A stretch of DNA of 16,249 bases from an uncultured Cytophagaceae bacterium (GTDB lineage: Bacteria; Bacteroidota; Bacteroidia; Cytophagales; Spirosomataceae): positions 1 to 16,249 of the forward strand of contig CAILUB010000024.1 of assembly GCA_903837305.1 (NCBI GenBank), written 5' to 3'. The first letter of the stretch is position 1. Each line of letters begins with the position of its first letter. The notes beneath the pieces were generated by a model. It had not been told where the DNA came from. It saw only the letters and a program-made list of their open reading frames with translations, and made no database searches. The translations under genes and the position numbers were made by a program. Below, in pieces: positions 1 through 7,436 of the stretch.

Positions 1-2343
1 AATCGACGAGGTAATCATCGAGTGTTGGATTACTTCGCCTTCTTCCATGCCCAGACGGTCCATCACTTTCGCGATACGGTCTGATCCGAAAAGACGCATT
101 AAGTTATCTTCTAACGATACGAAGAATTGAGATGACCCCACATCTCCTTGACGACCCGCACGACCACGTAACTGGCGATCGACGCGACGTGATTCGTGGC
201 GTTCGGTACCGATGATCGCTAGACCACCTGCCGCCTTCGACTCAGGGCTTAGTTTAATATCAGTTCCACGACCCGCCATATTGGTAGCTATCGTTACCTT
301 GCCTGACTGACCCGCTTCTGCGACGATTTCTGCCTCGCGAGCATGTTGTTTGGCATTCAATACATTGTGTTGAATCTTACGAATGGTCAGCAAACGACTT
401 AGTAACTCTGAGTTCTCCACAGAAGTCGTACCGACTAAGACTGGACGTCCGCCAGCTACTAATTCCTGAATTTCTTCAGCTACGGCGTTGTACTTCTCAC
501 GCACCGTGCGGTACACTTTATCTTCGTGGTCCTTACGTTGAATGACACGATTGGTAGGGATTGAAACGACATCTAGTTTATAAATCGTCCAAAACTCACC
601 CGCTTCCGTCTCCGCCGTTCCCGTCATGCCGCCTAATTTGTGGTACATACGGAAATAGTTTTGAAGGGTAACGGTGGCATAGGTTTGGGACGCATCCTCT
701 ACATTTACGCCTTCTTTCGCCTCAATCGCTTGGTGCAAGCCATCCGAATAACGACGGCCTTCCATCACACGACCCGTCTGCTCATCCACGATCTTCACCT
801 TGCCCTCTACAATGATGTATTCGGTGTCCTTCTCGAATAGGGTATAGGCCTTTAATAATTGGCTAACCGTATGAATGCGAGAGGCCTTCTCGTTATAATC
901 TTGGATTAATTGCTCCTTCGCAGCTAGACGATCAGCGTCAGCTAACTCCTTGTTTTGCTCGATGCGGTTTAAGTCGATCGAAAGATCGGGTAATACGAAG
1001 AAGTTCGGATTTTCGGTGTCTCCACTCATGAATTCCAAACCTTTCTCGGTCATCTCCACCTGGTTGTTCTTCTCTTCGATGGTGAACAAAAGAGGCGCTA
1101 CAGCCTCTGGCATCATCTTTTGGTTATCCGCTAAGAAGGTACTTTCCGTCTCATTCATCAATTGCTTCATCCCGTTTTCGGACAAGAACTTAATCAATGG
1201 CTTCGACTTCGGTAATCCTTTATAGGCACGGTATAGGGCTAAACCACCCTCTTTTTTATCACCTGCAGCGATGAGTTTCTTTGCTTCTACTAAGAAGTTC
1301 TGAACGATCTGCTTCTGTGCTTCTACTAATTTATGAATACGGGGTTGGAAAGTTTCGAACTCTTGTTCGTCACCTTTTGGAATCGGTCCAGAGATAATCA
1401 ATGGCGTTCTCGCGTCATCAATTAATACGGAATCGACCTCATCGACCATCGCAAAATGGTGGGGTCTTTGGACTTGATCTTCTAAACTACGCGCCATGTT
1501 ATCGCGCAAGTAATCAAAGCCAAATTCATTATTTGTACCATACGTTATATCTGCCCAATAGGCCGCACGACGTTCTTCCGTGTTCGGATCGTGCTTATCG
1601 ATACAATCTACTTTCAGTCCGTGGAATTCAAATAAAGGGGCATTCCATTCAGAGTCACGTTTTGCTAGATAATCATTCACCGTTACTAAGTGAACCCCAC
1701 GACCCGCTAAGGCATTTAAATACGTAGGAAGGGTAGAAACGAGTGTTTTTCCTTCACCTGTACCCATTTCAGAGATCTTTCCTTGATGCAATACGATACC
1801 TCCGATCAGCTGCACGTCATAGTGCACCATGTCCCAGGTAATCTCATTTCCAGCGGCTAACCATTGATTTTTCCAAATCGCTTTATCGCCCTCAATCACC
1901 ACATTTTTCTTCTTAGAGGCGATGAATTTATCCTCTACGGTGGCTGAAACGACTAGTTGTTTGTTTTCTGTAAAACGACGTGCTGTTTCCTTCACCACGG
2001 CGAAGGCTTCAGGTAATATTTCCATTAACACGACCTCTAAACGCGCATTGCGCTCTAGTTGTAATGCATCGATTTCTTGGAAAAAACGATCCTTCGCATC
2101 CACATCTTCTGTTTCTTCTGCAGAGGTATGTAGGGAAGTAATTTGATTATCTATATCTGCTACAAAATCGCCAATTCTTAATTTGAATTCCGCCGTTTTA
2201 GCGCGCAATTCGTCATCTGACAAGGAATTAAGCTTGGAGTATTCGTTTTTTATGCTCTCAACGATAGGCATCAACGCTTTAATGTCGCGCTCTGATTTCG
2301 TGCCAAATATTTTCGTTACCGATTTACTGATGAATGAAATCAT
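1..2343 (-). CDS. secA: SecA preprotein translocase ATPase (partial; C-terminus beyond left edge)
   Basis: This is the ATPase motor that pushes unfolded preproteins through SecYEG at the inner membrane. The reverse strand is open from an ATG at 2343 to base 1 (781 codons) with no stop, so the C-terminal part of the two-helix finger region, the helical wing and the tail are missing. Visible motifs are Walker A MGTGEGKT at residues 193-200, Walker B DEVD at 301-304, the nucleotide-binding-domain-2 motif TNMAGRGTD near 687-695, and the RQLRGRAGRQGD region after it. Walker A lies about 90 residues further in than in E. coli SecA. The extra sequence is in two blocks, an acidic helical stretch near residues 58-107 and another near 124-171. 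From general knowledge, long SecA proteins are usual in Bacteroidota. The start agrees with the family N-terminus (ISKSVTKIFGTKSERD). It is divergent from the gene at 2497. Identification is secure. Confidence 0.97.
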   Translation of the reverse strand, partial: MISFISKSVTKIFGTKSERDIKALMPIVESIKNEYSKLNSLSDDELRAKTAEFKLRIGDFVADIDNQITSLHTSAEETEDVDAKDRFFQEIDALQLERNARLEVVLMEILPEAFAVVKETARRFTENKQLVVSATVEDKFIASKKKNVVIEGDKAIWKNQWLAAGNEITWDMVHYDVQLIGGIVLHQGKISEMGTGEGKTLVSTLPTYLNALAGRGVHLVTVNDYLAKRDSEWNAPLFEFHGLKVDCIDKHDPNTEERRAAYWADITYGTNNEFGFDYLRDNMARSLEDQVQRPHHFAMVDEVDSVLIDDARTPLIISGPIPKGDEQEFETFQPRIHKLVEAQKQIVQNFLVEAKKLIAAGDKKEGGLALYRAYKGLPKSKPLIKFLSENGMKQLMNETESTFLADNQKMMPEAVAPLLFTIEEKNNQVEMTEKGLEFMSGDTENPNFFVLPDLSIDLNRIEQNKELADADRLAAKEQLIQDYNEKASRIHTVSQLLKAYTLFEKDTEYIIVEGKVKIVDEQTGRVMEGRRYSDGLHQAIEAKEGVNVEDASQTYATVTLQNYFRMYHKLGGMTGTAETEAGEFWTIYKLDVVSIPTNRVIQRKDHEDKVYRTVREKYNAVAEEIQELVAGGRPVLVGTTSVENSELLSRLLTIRKIQHNVLNAKQHAREAEIVAEAGQSGKVTIATNMAGRGTDIKLSPESKAAGGLAIIGTERHESRRVDRQLRGRAGRQGDVGSSQFFVSLEDNLMRLFGSDRIAKVMDRLGMEEGEVIQHSMITSSI

Positions 2344-2458
2344 TATAATAATCTGTGCTTTCTAGGCGTTTGGAAAAAATGAACAGGCAATTTACCAATT
2401 TGAATTTTTATCCTTACTATAAACGATAAATTAATCCAAAAAAAGGTAAGAATTCACC

Positions 2459-2466
2459 CAAAATTA
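2459..2466 (-). promoter_or_regulatory. Candidate -7 element for secA (TAATTTTG)
   Basis: Read on the minus strand this is TAATTTTG, a full match to the Bacteroidota -7 motif TAnnTTTG. It would give secA a leader of about 105-110 nt. No TTTG/TTG element lies at the usual distance upstream, so this is weak. The 153-bp gap between secA and the divergent gene at 2497 is AT-rich, and I see no other clear site in it. Confidence 0.25.
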
Positions 2467-2496
2467 GTTGATTTGTAAATTAATCTCCTTAACAAA

Positions 2497-2970
2497 ATGT
2501 CCAACGTTCCCGTTCCACCGCGCCGAGTTCCTCGCAAAAAATTAAAAATGCCTCTTTTCGGAGGTATGGGTGGTGGCGCATCGGCGAATAAGGAAGATTT
2601 TTTTGGCAAAAACTTCGGCTCTATTCTGATCGCTATGACTGGGATAGCCTTCGCCGCACAGATATTTCTACCCAATATTTGGTCGCAAAAAGTATACAAT
2701 GATGCGGATGAAATCACAGAAATGGCCTGGGATGGATCTATTCGAAAGAAATATACGGATGCAAAATTCAAGAGTGAAATTCATTATTACTTAGTCATAA
2801 AAGGAAAGAAGGGTAAAAAACAAATAGTCGACCTAGTCGATGCAGATCCTGTTTTCTTCGATCAACTAGCCGTCCCGCAAAGAGTTACAAAAGCCGCCAA
2901 TTCACTAGATGTCCGTGTTCAACGTTTTTCAAAGCCGGATACGACTTTGCGAATTAAATTCTTAGAATGA
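2497..2970 (+). CDS. Unrecognised single-pass membrane protein upstream of DUF1800/DUF1501
   Basis: I do not recognise this 157-residue protein. Residues 1-30 are proline- and basic-rich (PVPPRRVPRKKLK), then a glycine-rich stretch (FGGMGGGASA). A hydrophobic segment follows at about 42-60 and fits one transmembrane helix. The remaining ~95 residues are polar and lysine-rich, with a predicted mixed alpha/beta look and no cysteines or obvious catalytic motif. The charge pattern (basic N-terminus, one TM) suggests N-in/C-out, with the C-terminal domain in the periplasm; this is inference. The stop is separated by one base from the ATG of the DUF1800 gene (TGA-G-ATG), so the two are probably cotranscribed and translationally coupled. 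It may be an accessory factor of that pair. The ATG at 2497 is the first in-frame start after an AT-rich leader; no strong Shine-Dalgarno is seen, which is normal for this phylum. Confidence 0.8.
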   Translation: MSNVPVPPRRVPRKKLKMPLFGGMGGGASANKEDFFGKNFGSILIAMTGIAFAAQIFLPNIWSQKVYNDADEITEMAWDGSIRKKYTDAKFKSEIHYYLVIKGKKGKKQIVDLVDADPVFFDQLAVPQRVTKAANSLDVRVQRFSKPDTTLRIKFLE

Positions 2971-2971
2971 G

Positions 2972-4342
2972 ATGCCAGTTTGGAATTCCACCCATGTCGG
3001 TCATTTGTTAGCTAGGACACTCTTCGGTTATTCTAAGATTGACCTATCTGTAGCCCAAGGCTATGGTACTTTTTCGGATTTAATCGATTTAGCCCTTCTA
3101 AAGGATACACCGATACCAGCTGCTCCCAATACCTGGGTAAGCACGGTCCCAGCTGCCGCACAAAATTCATCCGGCCAAACAGGAACTTGGTACCGCGAAT
3201 TCAACTATTGGTGGTTTAATCTGATGCACAAAGAGGGCTTGAACATGCGGGAGAAAATGGTGCTGTTCTTTCATAATCATTTTGCAAACGAGCGGGATAA
3301 AGTTCAATATCCCCAACACATGTATGCCCAGAATGCTTTGTTTAGAAAATATGCGTTTGGAAATTTCAAGCAGTTAGTGAAAGAGGTTGCGATTGATCCC
3401 TCGATGCTCATCTACTTAGACGGAAATAATTCCCGGGGTGCCACACCTAATGAAAATTTTGCCCGCGAGCTACTCGAGTTATTTACGATGGGCATCGGAA
3501 ATTATTCAGAAACAGACGTAAAGCAAGCTGCTAAGGTACTTTCTGGATGGCAAGTCAATGGATTAACGGCAAATTTTGTAGCCACTCGCTGGTATACAGA
3601 GGCCTCCGTAACGATTTTAGGCAAAACGGCGAAATTTGATGTCAATAGTTTGATTGACCACATCTTCGAGCAGAAAGAGACTGCCGAATTCATCTGTCGA
3701 AAACTCTACAAGGAATTTGTGTATTACAAACCTAATGAGGCTTTTGTCCTACAAATGGCTGCCGTTTTACGGTCAAACAAGTATGAAATGAAGCCTTTGT
3801 TGAGGTTTTTATTTAACTCAGAGGAGTTCTTTAAAGCCACCTACATAGGAAGTAAGATTAAAAATCCGATTGAATTGATGATGGGCAGTTCGAAATTATT
3901 GGAGCTTCCCATTCCGGATTATATCAATATTTACGAGTTATCCAAAGTGTTACAGATGCAGCTTTTTCAGCCACCGGATGTGGCAGGCTGGCCTGGGCAA
4001 CGGGATTGGATTTCCTCGACCACTTATTCCTATAGGGGTGGATTTACGGATTCCTTGCTGACCGGTAAACGCTATAATGGTGTGAATGTCACTGGAAAAC
4101 TAGTGCCTGTAGCCTATGCACAAACATTCACAAATTCTGAGAAAGCTGTAGAATTCGTAGAGGATGTCCTAGCCTTGTTTTTGCAATTTCCGGTTACGCC
4201 TAAAAAGAAAGCTTTTCTTTTAGAAACTTTATTAAGTGGGACCATTGTAAAGAATTGGTCTACTTACACTCCAGGTGCAAATGTGAGTTTGCAGCAGTTC
4301 TTTAAAGCAGTGATGCGTTTGCCAGAATTTCAACTTTGTTAA
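2972..4342 (+). CDS. DUF1800 family protein
   Basis: Belongs to the DUF1800 family, whose biochemical role is not established. Family landmarks are the N-terminal HLLARTLFGYS segment (about residues 11-21), MREKMVLFFHNHFA in the first third, the signature PNENFARELLELFTMG near residues 159-174, and PPDVAGWPGQRDW in the C-terminal third. It is 456 residues long, within the usual range. No clear N-terminal signal peptide is visible, unlike the DUF1501 partner. The gene starts one base after the stop of the 157-residue membrane protein and ends two bases before the ATG of the DUF1501 gene, so the three form one transcription unit. DUF1800-DUF1501 pairs are common in Bacteroidota, Planctomycetes and Proteobacteria, which argues for a joint function, probably in the envelope or outside the cell (inference). 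Confidence 0.92.
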   Translation: MPVWNSTHVGHLLARTLFGYSKIDLSVAQGYGTFSDLIDLALLKDTPIPAAPNTWVSTVPAAAQNSSGQTGTWYREFNYWWFNLMHKEGLNMREKMVLFFHNHFANERDKVQYPQHMYAQNALFRKYAFGNFKQLVKEVAIDPSMLIYLDGNNSRGATPNENFARELLELFTMGIGNYSETDVKQAAKVLSGWQVNGLTANFVATRWYTEASVTILGKTAKFDVNSLIDHIFEQKETAEFICRKLYKEFVYYKPNEAFVLQMAAVLRSNKYEMKPLLRFLFNSEEFFKATYIGSKIKNPIELMMGSSKLLELPIPDYINIYELSKVLQMQLFQPPDVAGWPGQRDWISSTTYSYRGGFTDSLLTGKRYNGVNVTGKLVPVAYAQTFTNSEKAVEFVEDVLALFLQFPVTPKKKAFLLETLLSGTIVKNWSTYTPGANVSLQQFFKAVMRLPEFQLC

Positions 4343-4344
4343 GG

Positions 4345-5883
4345 ATGAAAAAGGATTTGACACGTTCAGCGTTTTTACGTCAGATGGCGCTTCTTTCGGG
4401 AGGGGTTGGATTAGGAATTTCAGGAATGCCCGCCCAAGCCTATGCGCAAATGCCTGCAGGTTTAGTCAATTCAGTTCCCACGGGCAATGCCTTAGTTATC
4501 ATACAATTAGTAGGAGGGAATGATGGATTGAATACGGTAATTCCGGCTGAAAATGATATCTATTTTGCCAAAAGACCAGATATCGCCATCAAAAAGGAAA
4601 ATGCGATCGCCTTGAAAAATGGGATGTATTTGCATCCATCCATGGCCCCCATAAAATCCTTATATGATCAAGGAAATGTTTCGATCATACAAAATGTAGG
4701 ATATTCGAATCCAAATCGTTCTCATTTCCGTGCCACTGATATTTGGAACACTGGATCAGATGCGAACGTAGTCTGGGAGGAAGGATGGGCTGCACGTTAT
4801 TTGGCAGACAGATACCCTAATTATCCAATTACGATGCCATCTCAGCCCATGGCTATTCAATTAGGCTCCGTTGAATCACTTTTATTTCAATCAGATTTAG
4901 GTCGATTCGGAACCGTTTTCGAGGACCCAAATCTCTTCTACCAGCTGGTTTCAGGTACCTTAGCTGACGATGAAATACCGCCGGCTACATTAGCAGGGGA
5001 TGAATTAGCCTTTTTAAAACAAATTTCAAGTACCTCTATTCAGTACTCGAAAGTGATACGGGATGGGGCCTTAAAAGGAGCTAATAGGGTCACTTATCCC
5101 AATACTAACTTGTCAAAACAGTTAGGCATTGTTGCCAGACTAATCTCGGGTGGATTAGAAACGCCAGTCTATCTCTGTACCATCGGAGGATTTGATACCC
5201 ACGCGAATCAATTAACACAACATGCGAACCTTTGGAAACAAATATCAGAGGCCGTAGCTGCCTTTCAAAAGGACTTGAAAGCCCAAAATATTTCAGAGAA
5301 AGTTACTTTAATGACTTTTTCTGAATTCGGTCGCCGGGTAAATCAAAACGGCACAGCCGGAACGGATCACGGTACCGCCGCTCCCCTTTTTGTGATTGGG
5401 GATACCGTTAGAGGAGGAATGATAGGGGAGAACCCTAGTTTAACAAACGTAGATGCTAGCGGAGACATCAAAGCTATGTTTGATTATCGTCAAATATATA
5501 CCACTGTACTAAGAGATCATTTAGGTTTAAACGCTACTAGCACCACGGAGATATTTAAAAAATCTTTTGAACGTTTACCTATTTTCTTGAGCTCACCACT
5601 TTTACCAGAAGCAGGCGCAAGAATACGACTATTAGATCCTGCACCAAATCCTGCAATAGGCCTAGTCAGAATTCAATACGCCGTTTTTGCATCGATGAAT
5701 ATAGAAGTAGCGCTATACAATATGGTAGGAGAAAAAGTAGGGTCCCTATTTTCAGGTGATGTTGTTAGTGGAACCTACAGCCAAATTTTAGATACGAGCG
5801 CCTTCCCAGCAGGAACCTACCTAGTCAGTTTAGCTTCGTCCGTAGGAGAACGAATTACGAAACGATTAATCATCATAAATTAA
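4345..5883 (+). CDS. DUF1501 family protein with T9SS type A C-terminal sorting domain
   Basis: A DUF1501 protein; the family is related to the alkaline-phosphatase/sulfatase fold, but no substrate is known. Family features are LVIIQLVGGNDGLNT near residue 50, SNPNRSHFRATDIWNTG near 125-141, IGGFDTHANQ near 277, and TFSEFGRRVNQNG...GTDHGTAAP near 328-346. The acidic and histidine residues in these could bind metal. The N-terminus (SAFLRQMALLSGGVGLGISG, cleavage after AYA) is a signal peptide. It resembles the Tat-type leaders common in DUF1501 but lacks a twin arginine. The last ~85 residues form a separate beta-rich domain beginning LLDPAPNP and ending GTYLVSLASS..RITKRLIIIN, typical of the T9SS type A sorting domain. 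This predicts Sec export, then T9SS secretion or surface attachment. I chose ATG 4345 (512 aa) over the in-frame TTG at 4336, which lies inside the end of the upstream gene. Confidence 0.93.
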   Translation: MKKDLTRSAFLRQMALLSGGVGLGISGMPAQAYAQMPAGLVNSVPTGNALVIIQLVGGNDGLNTVIPAENDIYFAKRPDIAIKKENAIALKNGMYLHPSMAPIKSLYDQGNVSIIQNVGYSNPNRSHFRATDIWNTGSDANVVWEEGWAARYLADRYPNYPITMPSQPMAIQLGSVESLLFQSDLGRFGTVFEDPNLFYQLVSGTLADDEIPPATLAGDELAFLKQISSTSIQYSKVIRDGALKGANRVTYPNTNLSKQLGIVARLISGGLETPVYLCTIGGFDTHANQLTQHANLWKQISEAVAAFQKDLKAQNISEKVTLMTFSEFGRRVNQNGTAGTDHGTAAPLFVIGDTVRGGMIGENPSLTNVDASGDIKAMFDYRQIYTTVLRDHLGLNATSTTEIFKKSFERLPIFLSSPLLPEAGARIRLLDPAPNPAIGLVRIQYAVFASMNIEVALYNMVGEKVGSLFSGDVVSGTYSQILDTSAFPAGTYLVSLASSVGERITKRLIIIN

Positions 5884-5894
5884 ATCTAGATGCT

Positions 5895-5902
5895 TATCTT
5901 TG
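5895..5902 (+). promoter_or_regulatory. Candidate -7 element upstream of porG-like gene (TATCTTTG)
   Basis: TATCTTTG matches TAnnTTTG exactly and lies in the 26-bp gap between the DUF1501 stop and the ATG at 5910. It would give an almost leaderless transcript. No TTTG is found about 20 bases upstream, so the PorG-like gene may equally be served by readthrough from the DUF1501 unit. Confidence 0.3.
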
Positions 5903-5909
5903 CAGATTA

Positions 5910-6599
5910 ATGAAAAGAATTTCCAATAGTTTATTGCTTGTTCTCCTATTTTGTATCTCCATGAAGGCACAACAATGGACGTATGGTGCAGGTCTAGGCG
6001 GATCTTTATACCATGGAAATTATGCTAATTGGAATTTAGTTCCTAACACGAAGGAATTAGCTACCATCAAGCCTAGCATTAATTTTCAGGTGATGTATCA
6101 AAGAAAATCCTATGTAGATTTTCGAGTTCAAGCGGCTTATTCTGGATTAAGTGGAAATATAGAAAATAGGATTTCTCCTACTGTGGGTGGTTTAGCAGCT
6201 ACTAACTTTTCAACGTCCATTTTGCAATTAGATGGCTTAGTAGATTATAACTTTTTGGATTATCAGTCTAATCGGAAAATTGTTAATTGGACTCCTTATG
6301 TGTATGTGGGTTTATCGGGCGTACTGGCTAAAGTATCGGGTGTTAATAATGGACTAGATTTTAATTCTTCCTTATTTCCGGTTCTTGCCTTTCCTTATGG
6401 GCTAGGCATAAAATACCAAGTGAACCCTAAGGTTGGTTTGCAATTTGAAGCAGGTTCGAGAAAAACCTTTTCTTCTGCTCTAGATAGCCCAAGAGATAGC
6501 AATGTTTCTAATTACAAATTATTTGATGGGGATCAGTATTTATTTACGTCGATTAGCGTTACCTATACGATACAGTCCATTTTTTGTCCCACGGATTAA
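5910..6599 (+). CDS. porG: DUF6089 family outer-membrane beta-barrel protein, PorG-like T9SS component
   Basis: A 229-residue exported protein with signal peptide MKRISNSLLLVLLFCISMKA and alternating hydrophobic/aromatic strands typical of a small 8-stranded outer-membrane barrel. The mature N-terminus (WTYGAGLGGSLYHGNY) and the C-terminal pattern of an aspartate-rich segment, an aromatic strand ISVTYTI and a terminal FCPTD cysteine fit DUF6089. In Porphyromonas gingivalis the corresponding gene porG sits directly before uppS, bamA and two ompH genes, exactly the order seen here. PorG is an outer-membrane protein associated with the PorK/PorN ring of the type IX secretion system. The name rests on family features plus this synteny; the sequence is too divergent for me to be certain by eye. 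It begins 26 bases after the DUF1501 gene, which encodes a likely T9SS cargo. A generic outer-membrane barrel protein is the alternative. Confidence 0.75.
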   Translation: MKRISNSLLLVLLFCISMKAQQWTYGAGLGGSLYHGNYANWNLVPNTKELATIKPSINFQVMYQRKSYVDFRVQAAYSGLSGNIENRISPTVGGLAATNFSTSILQLDGLVDYNFLDYQSNRKIVNWTPYVYVGLSGVLAKVSGVNNGLDFNSSLFPVLAFPYGLGIKYQVNPKVGLQFEAGSRKTFSSALDSPRDSNVSNYKLFDGDQYLFTSISVTYTIQSIFCPTD

Positions 6600-6609
6600 C
6601 ATTTTTTAA

Positions 6610-6640
6610 TTGGATAAAGCCGTCTTAATAACTACATTTG
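6610..6640 (+). promoter_or_regulatory. Candidate Bacteroidota promoter for the uppS-bamA-ompH-ompH unit
   Basis: TTG at 6610-6612 and TACATTTG at 6633-6640 are separated by 20 bases. The second is an exact match to TAnnTTTG, and the spacing fits the -33/-7 arrangement known for the Bacteroidota primary sigma factor. The predicted transcript would start near 6646, about 35 bases before the uppS start, and would begin close to the small palindrome at 6649-6662. Confidence 0.5.
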
Positions 6641-6679
6641 CCACCTTATTACCTATGGGTAATTATTTAGAATAAAGAA

Positions 6680-7420
6680 TTGAAAGAGTCGATTGATCTT
6701 ACGAATGTTCCCGTTCACATCGCTGTTATCATGGATGGTAATGGTCGATGGGCTAAGCAGCAAGGAGTGATGGATCGTGTTTTTGGACATAGATCAGCCT
6801 TGAAAGCGGTTCGGGAAACGATTGAAGGTTGTGGTGAATTGGGGGTGCGATTTTTGACTTTGTATGCTTTTTCTACGGAGAATTGGAATCGACCTAAAGC
6901 AGAAGTGACCGCTTTAATGAGTCTCTTAGTGAGTGCAATCAAGGATGAATTGCCGGGGATGATGAAGAAAGATATTCGCTTACAAGCGATCGGGGATTTA
7001 AGTAAATTGCCAGCCTCTTCTAGAGCTGAACTAGAGAAAGCGATGGCAAAAACGGCTGAAAATAAGGGTTTAACCTTAGTTCTAGCTTTGTCTTATTCCG
7101 GTAAATGGGATTTAGTACAGGCTACTCAGCGGATTTCAGCAAAAGTGCAAACGGGGGAAATAGCGGCAGATTCCATTGATGCAGATACCATACAATCTCA
7201 TCTGTCAACGGCTGAAATGCCTGATCCAGATTTGATGATTAGAACAGGTGGAGATCACCGGATTAGCAATTTTATGCTGTGGCAATTAGCCTATGCAGAG
7301 TTATATATTTTTGAAGATTTATTTTGGCCTGATTTTAGAAAAGAACATCTAAATGAAGCGATTATCGATTTTCAAATGCGTGAAAGAAGATTTGGGAAGA
7401 TTAGTGAACAGTTAAATTAG
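6680..7420 (+). CDS. uppS: Isoprenyl transferase (undecaprenyl diphosphate synthase)
   Basis: A cis-prenyltransferase that condenses farnesyl diphosphate with isopentenyl diphosphate to make the C55 carrier lipid for peptidoglycan and surface glycans; cytoplasmic, membrane-associated. It shows the family signatures HIAVIMDGNGRWA (residues 13-25, with the catalytic/Mg-binding Asp at 19), FSTENWNRP near 74-82, and the C-terminal RTGGDHRISNFMLWQLAYAEL, where the common TGGEHRISNF has Asp for Glu. Length 246 is normal. The start is a TTG: an in-frame TAG lies at 6668-6670, the first in-frame ATG (6731) falls inside the catalytic motif, and the TTG gives a normal N-terminus. It is 16 bases before bamA. 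It ends with TAG, which shows that TAG serves as a normal stop in this genome. Confidence 0.97.
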   Translation: MKESIDLTNVPVHIAVIMDGNGRWAKQQGVMDRVFGHRSALKAVRETIEGCGELGVRFLTLYAFSTENWNRPKAEVTALMSLLVSAIKDELPGMMKKDIRLQAIGDLSKLPASSRAELEKAMAKTAENKGLTLVLALSYSGKWDLVQATQRISAKVQTGEIAADSIDADTIQSHLSTAEMPDPDLMIRTGGDHRISNFMLWQLAYAELYIFEDLFWPDFRKEHLNEAIIDFQMRERRFGKISEQLN

Positions 7421-7436
7421 GGGCTGAGGCTCATTT

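Noticed and set aside
640..2365. Plus-strand frames of 60-108 codons across this region
   Set aside because: They are antisense to the conserved secA frame, carry no recognisable motif and have no promoter or start context.
2344..2496. Riboswitch or SecM-like leader upstream of secA
   Set aside because: No conserved secondary structure, leader peptide or terminator/antiterminator pair could be found in this AT-rich 153-bp gap.
2454..2771. Minus-strand frame of 105 codons opposite the membrane protein gene
   Set aside because: The plus-strand gene is tightly coupled to its neighbours; the antisense frame looks like its shadow.
4336..4344. TTG start giving the DUF1501 protein three extra residues
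   Set aside because: It overlaps the end of the DUF1800 gene, while ATG 4345 opens a normal signal peptide.
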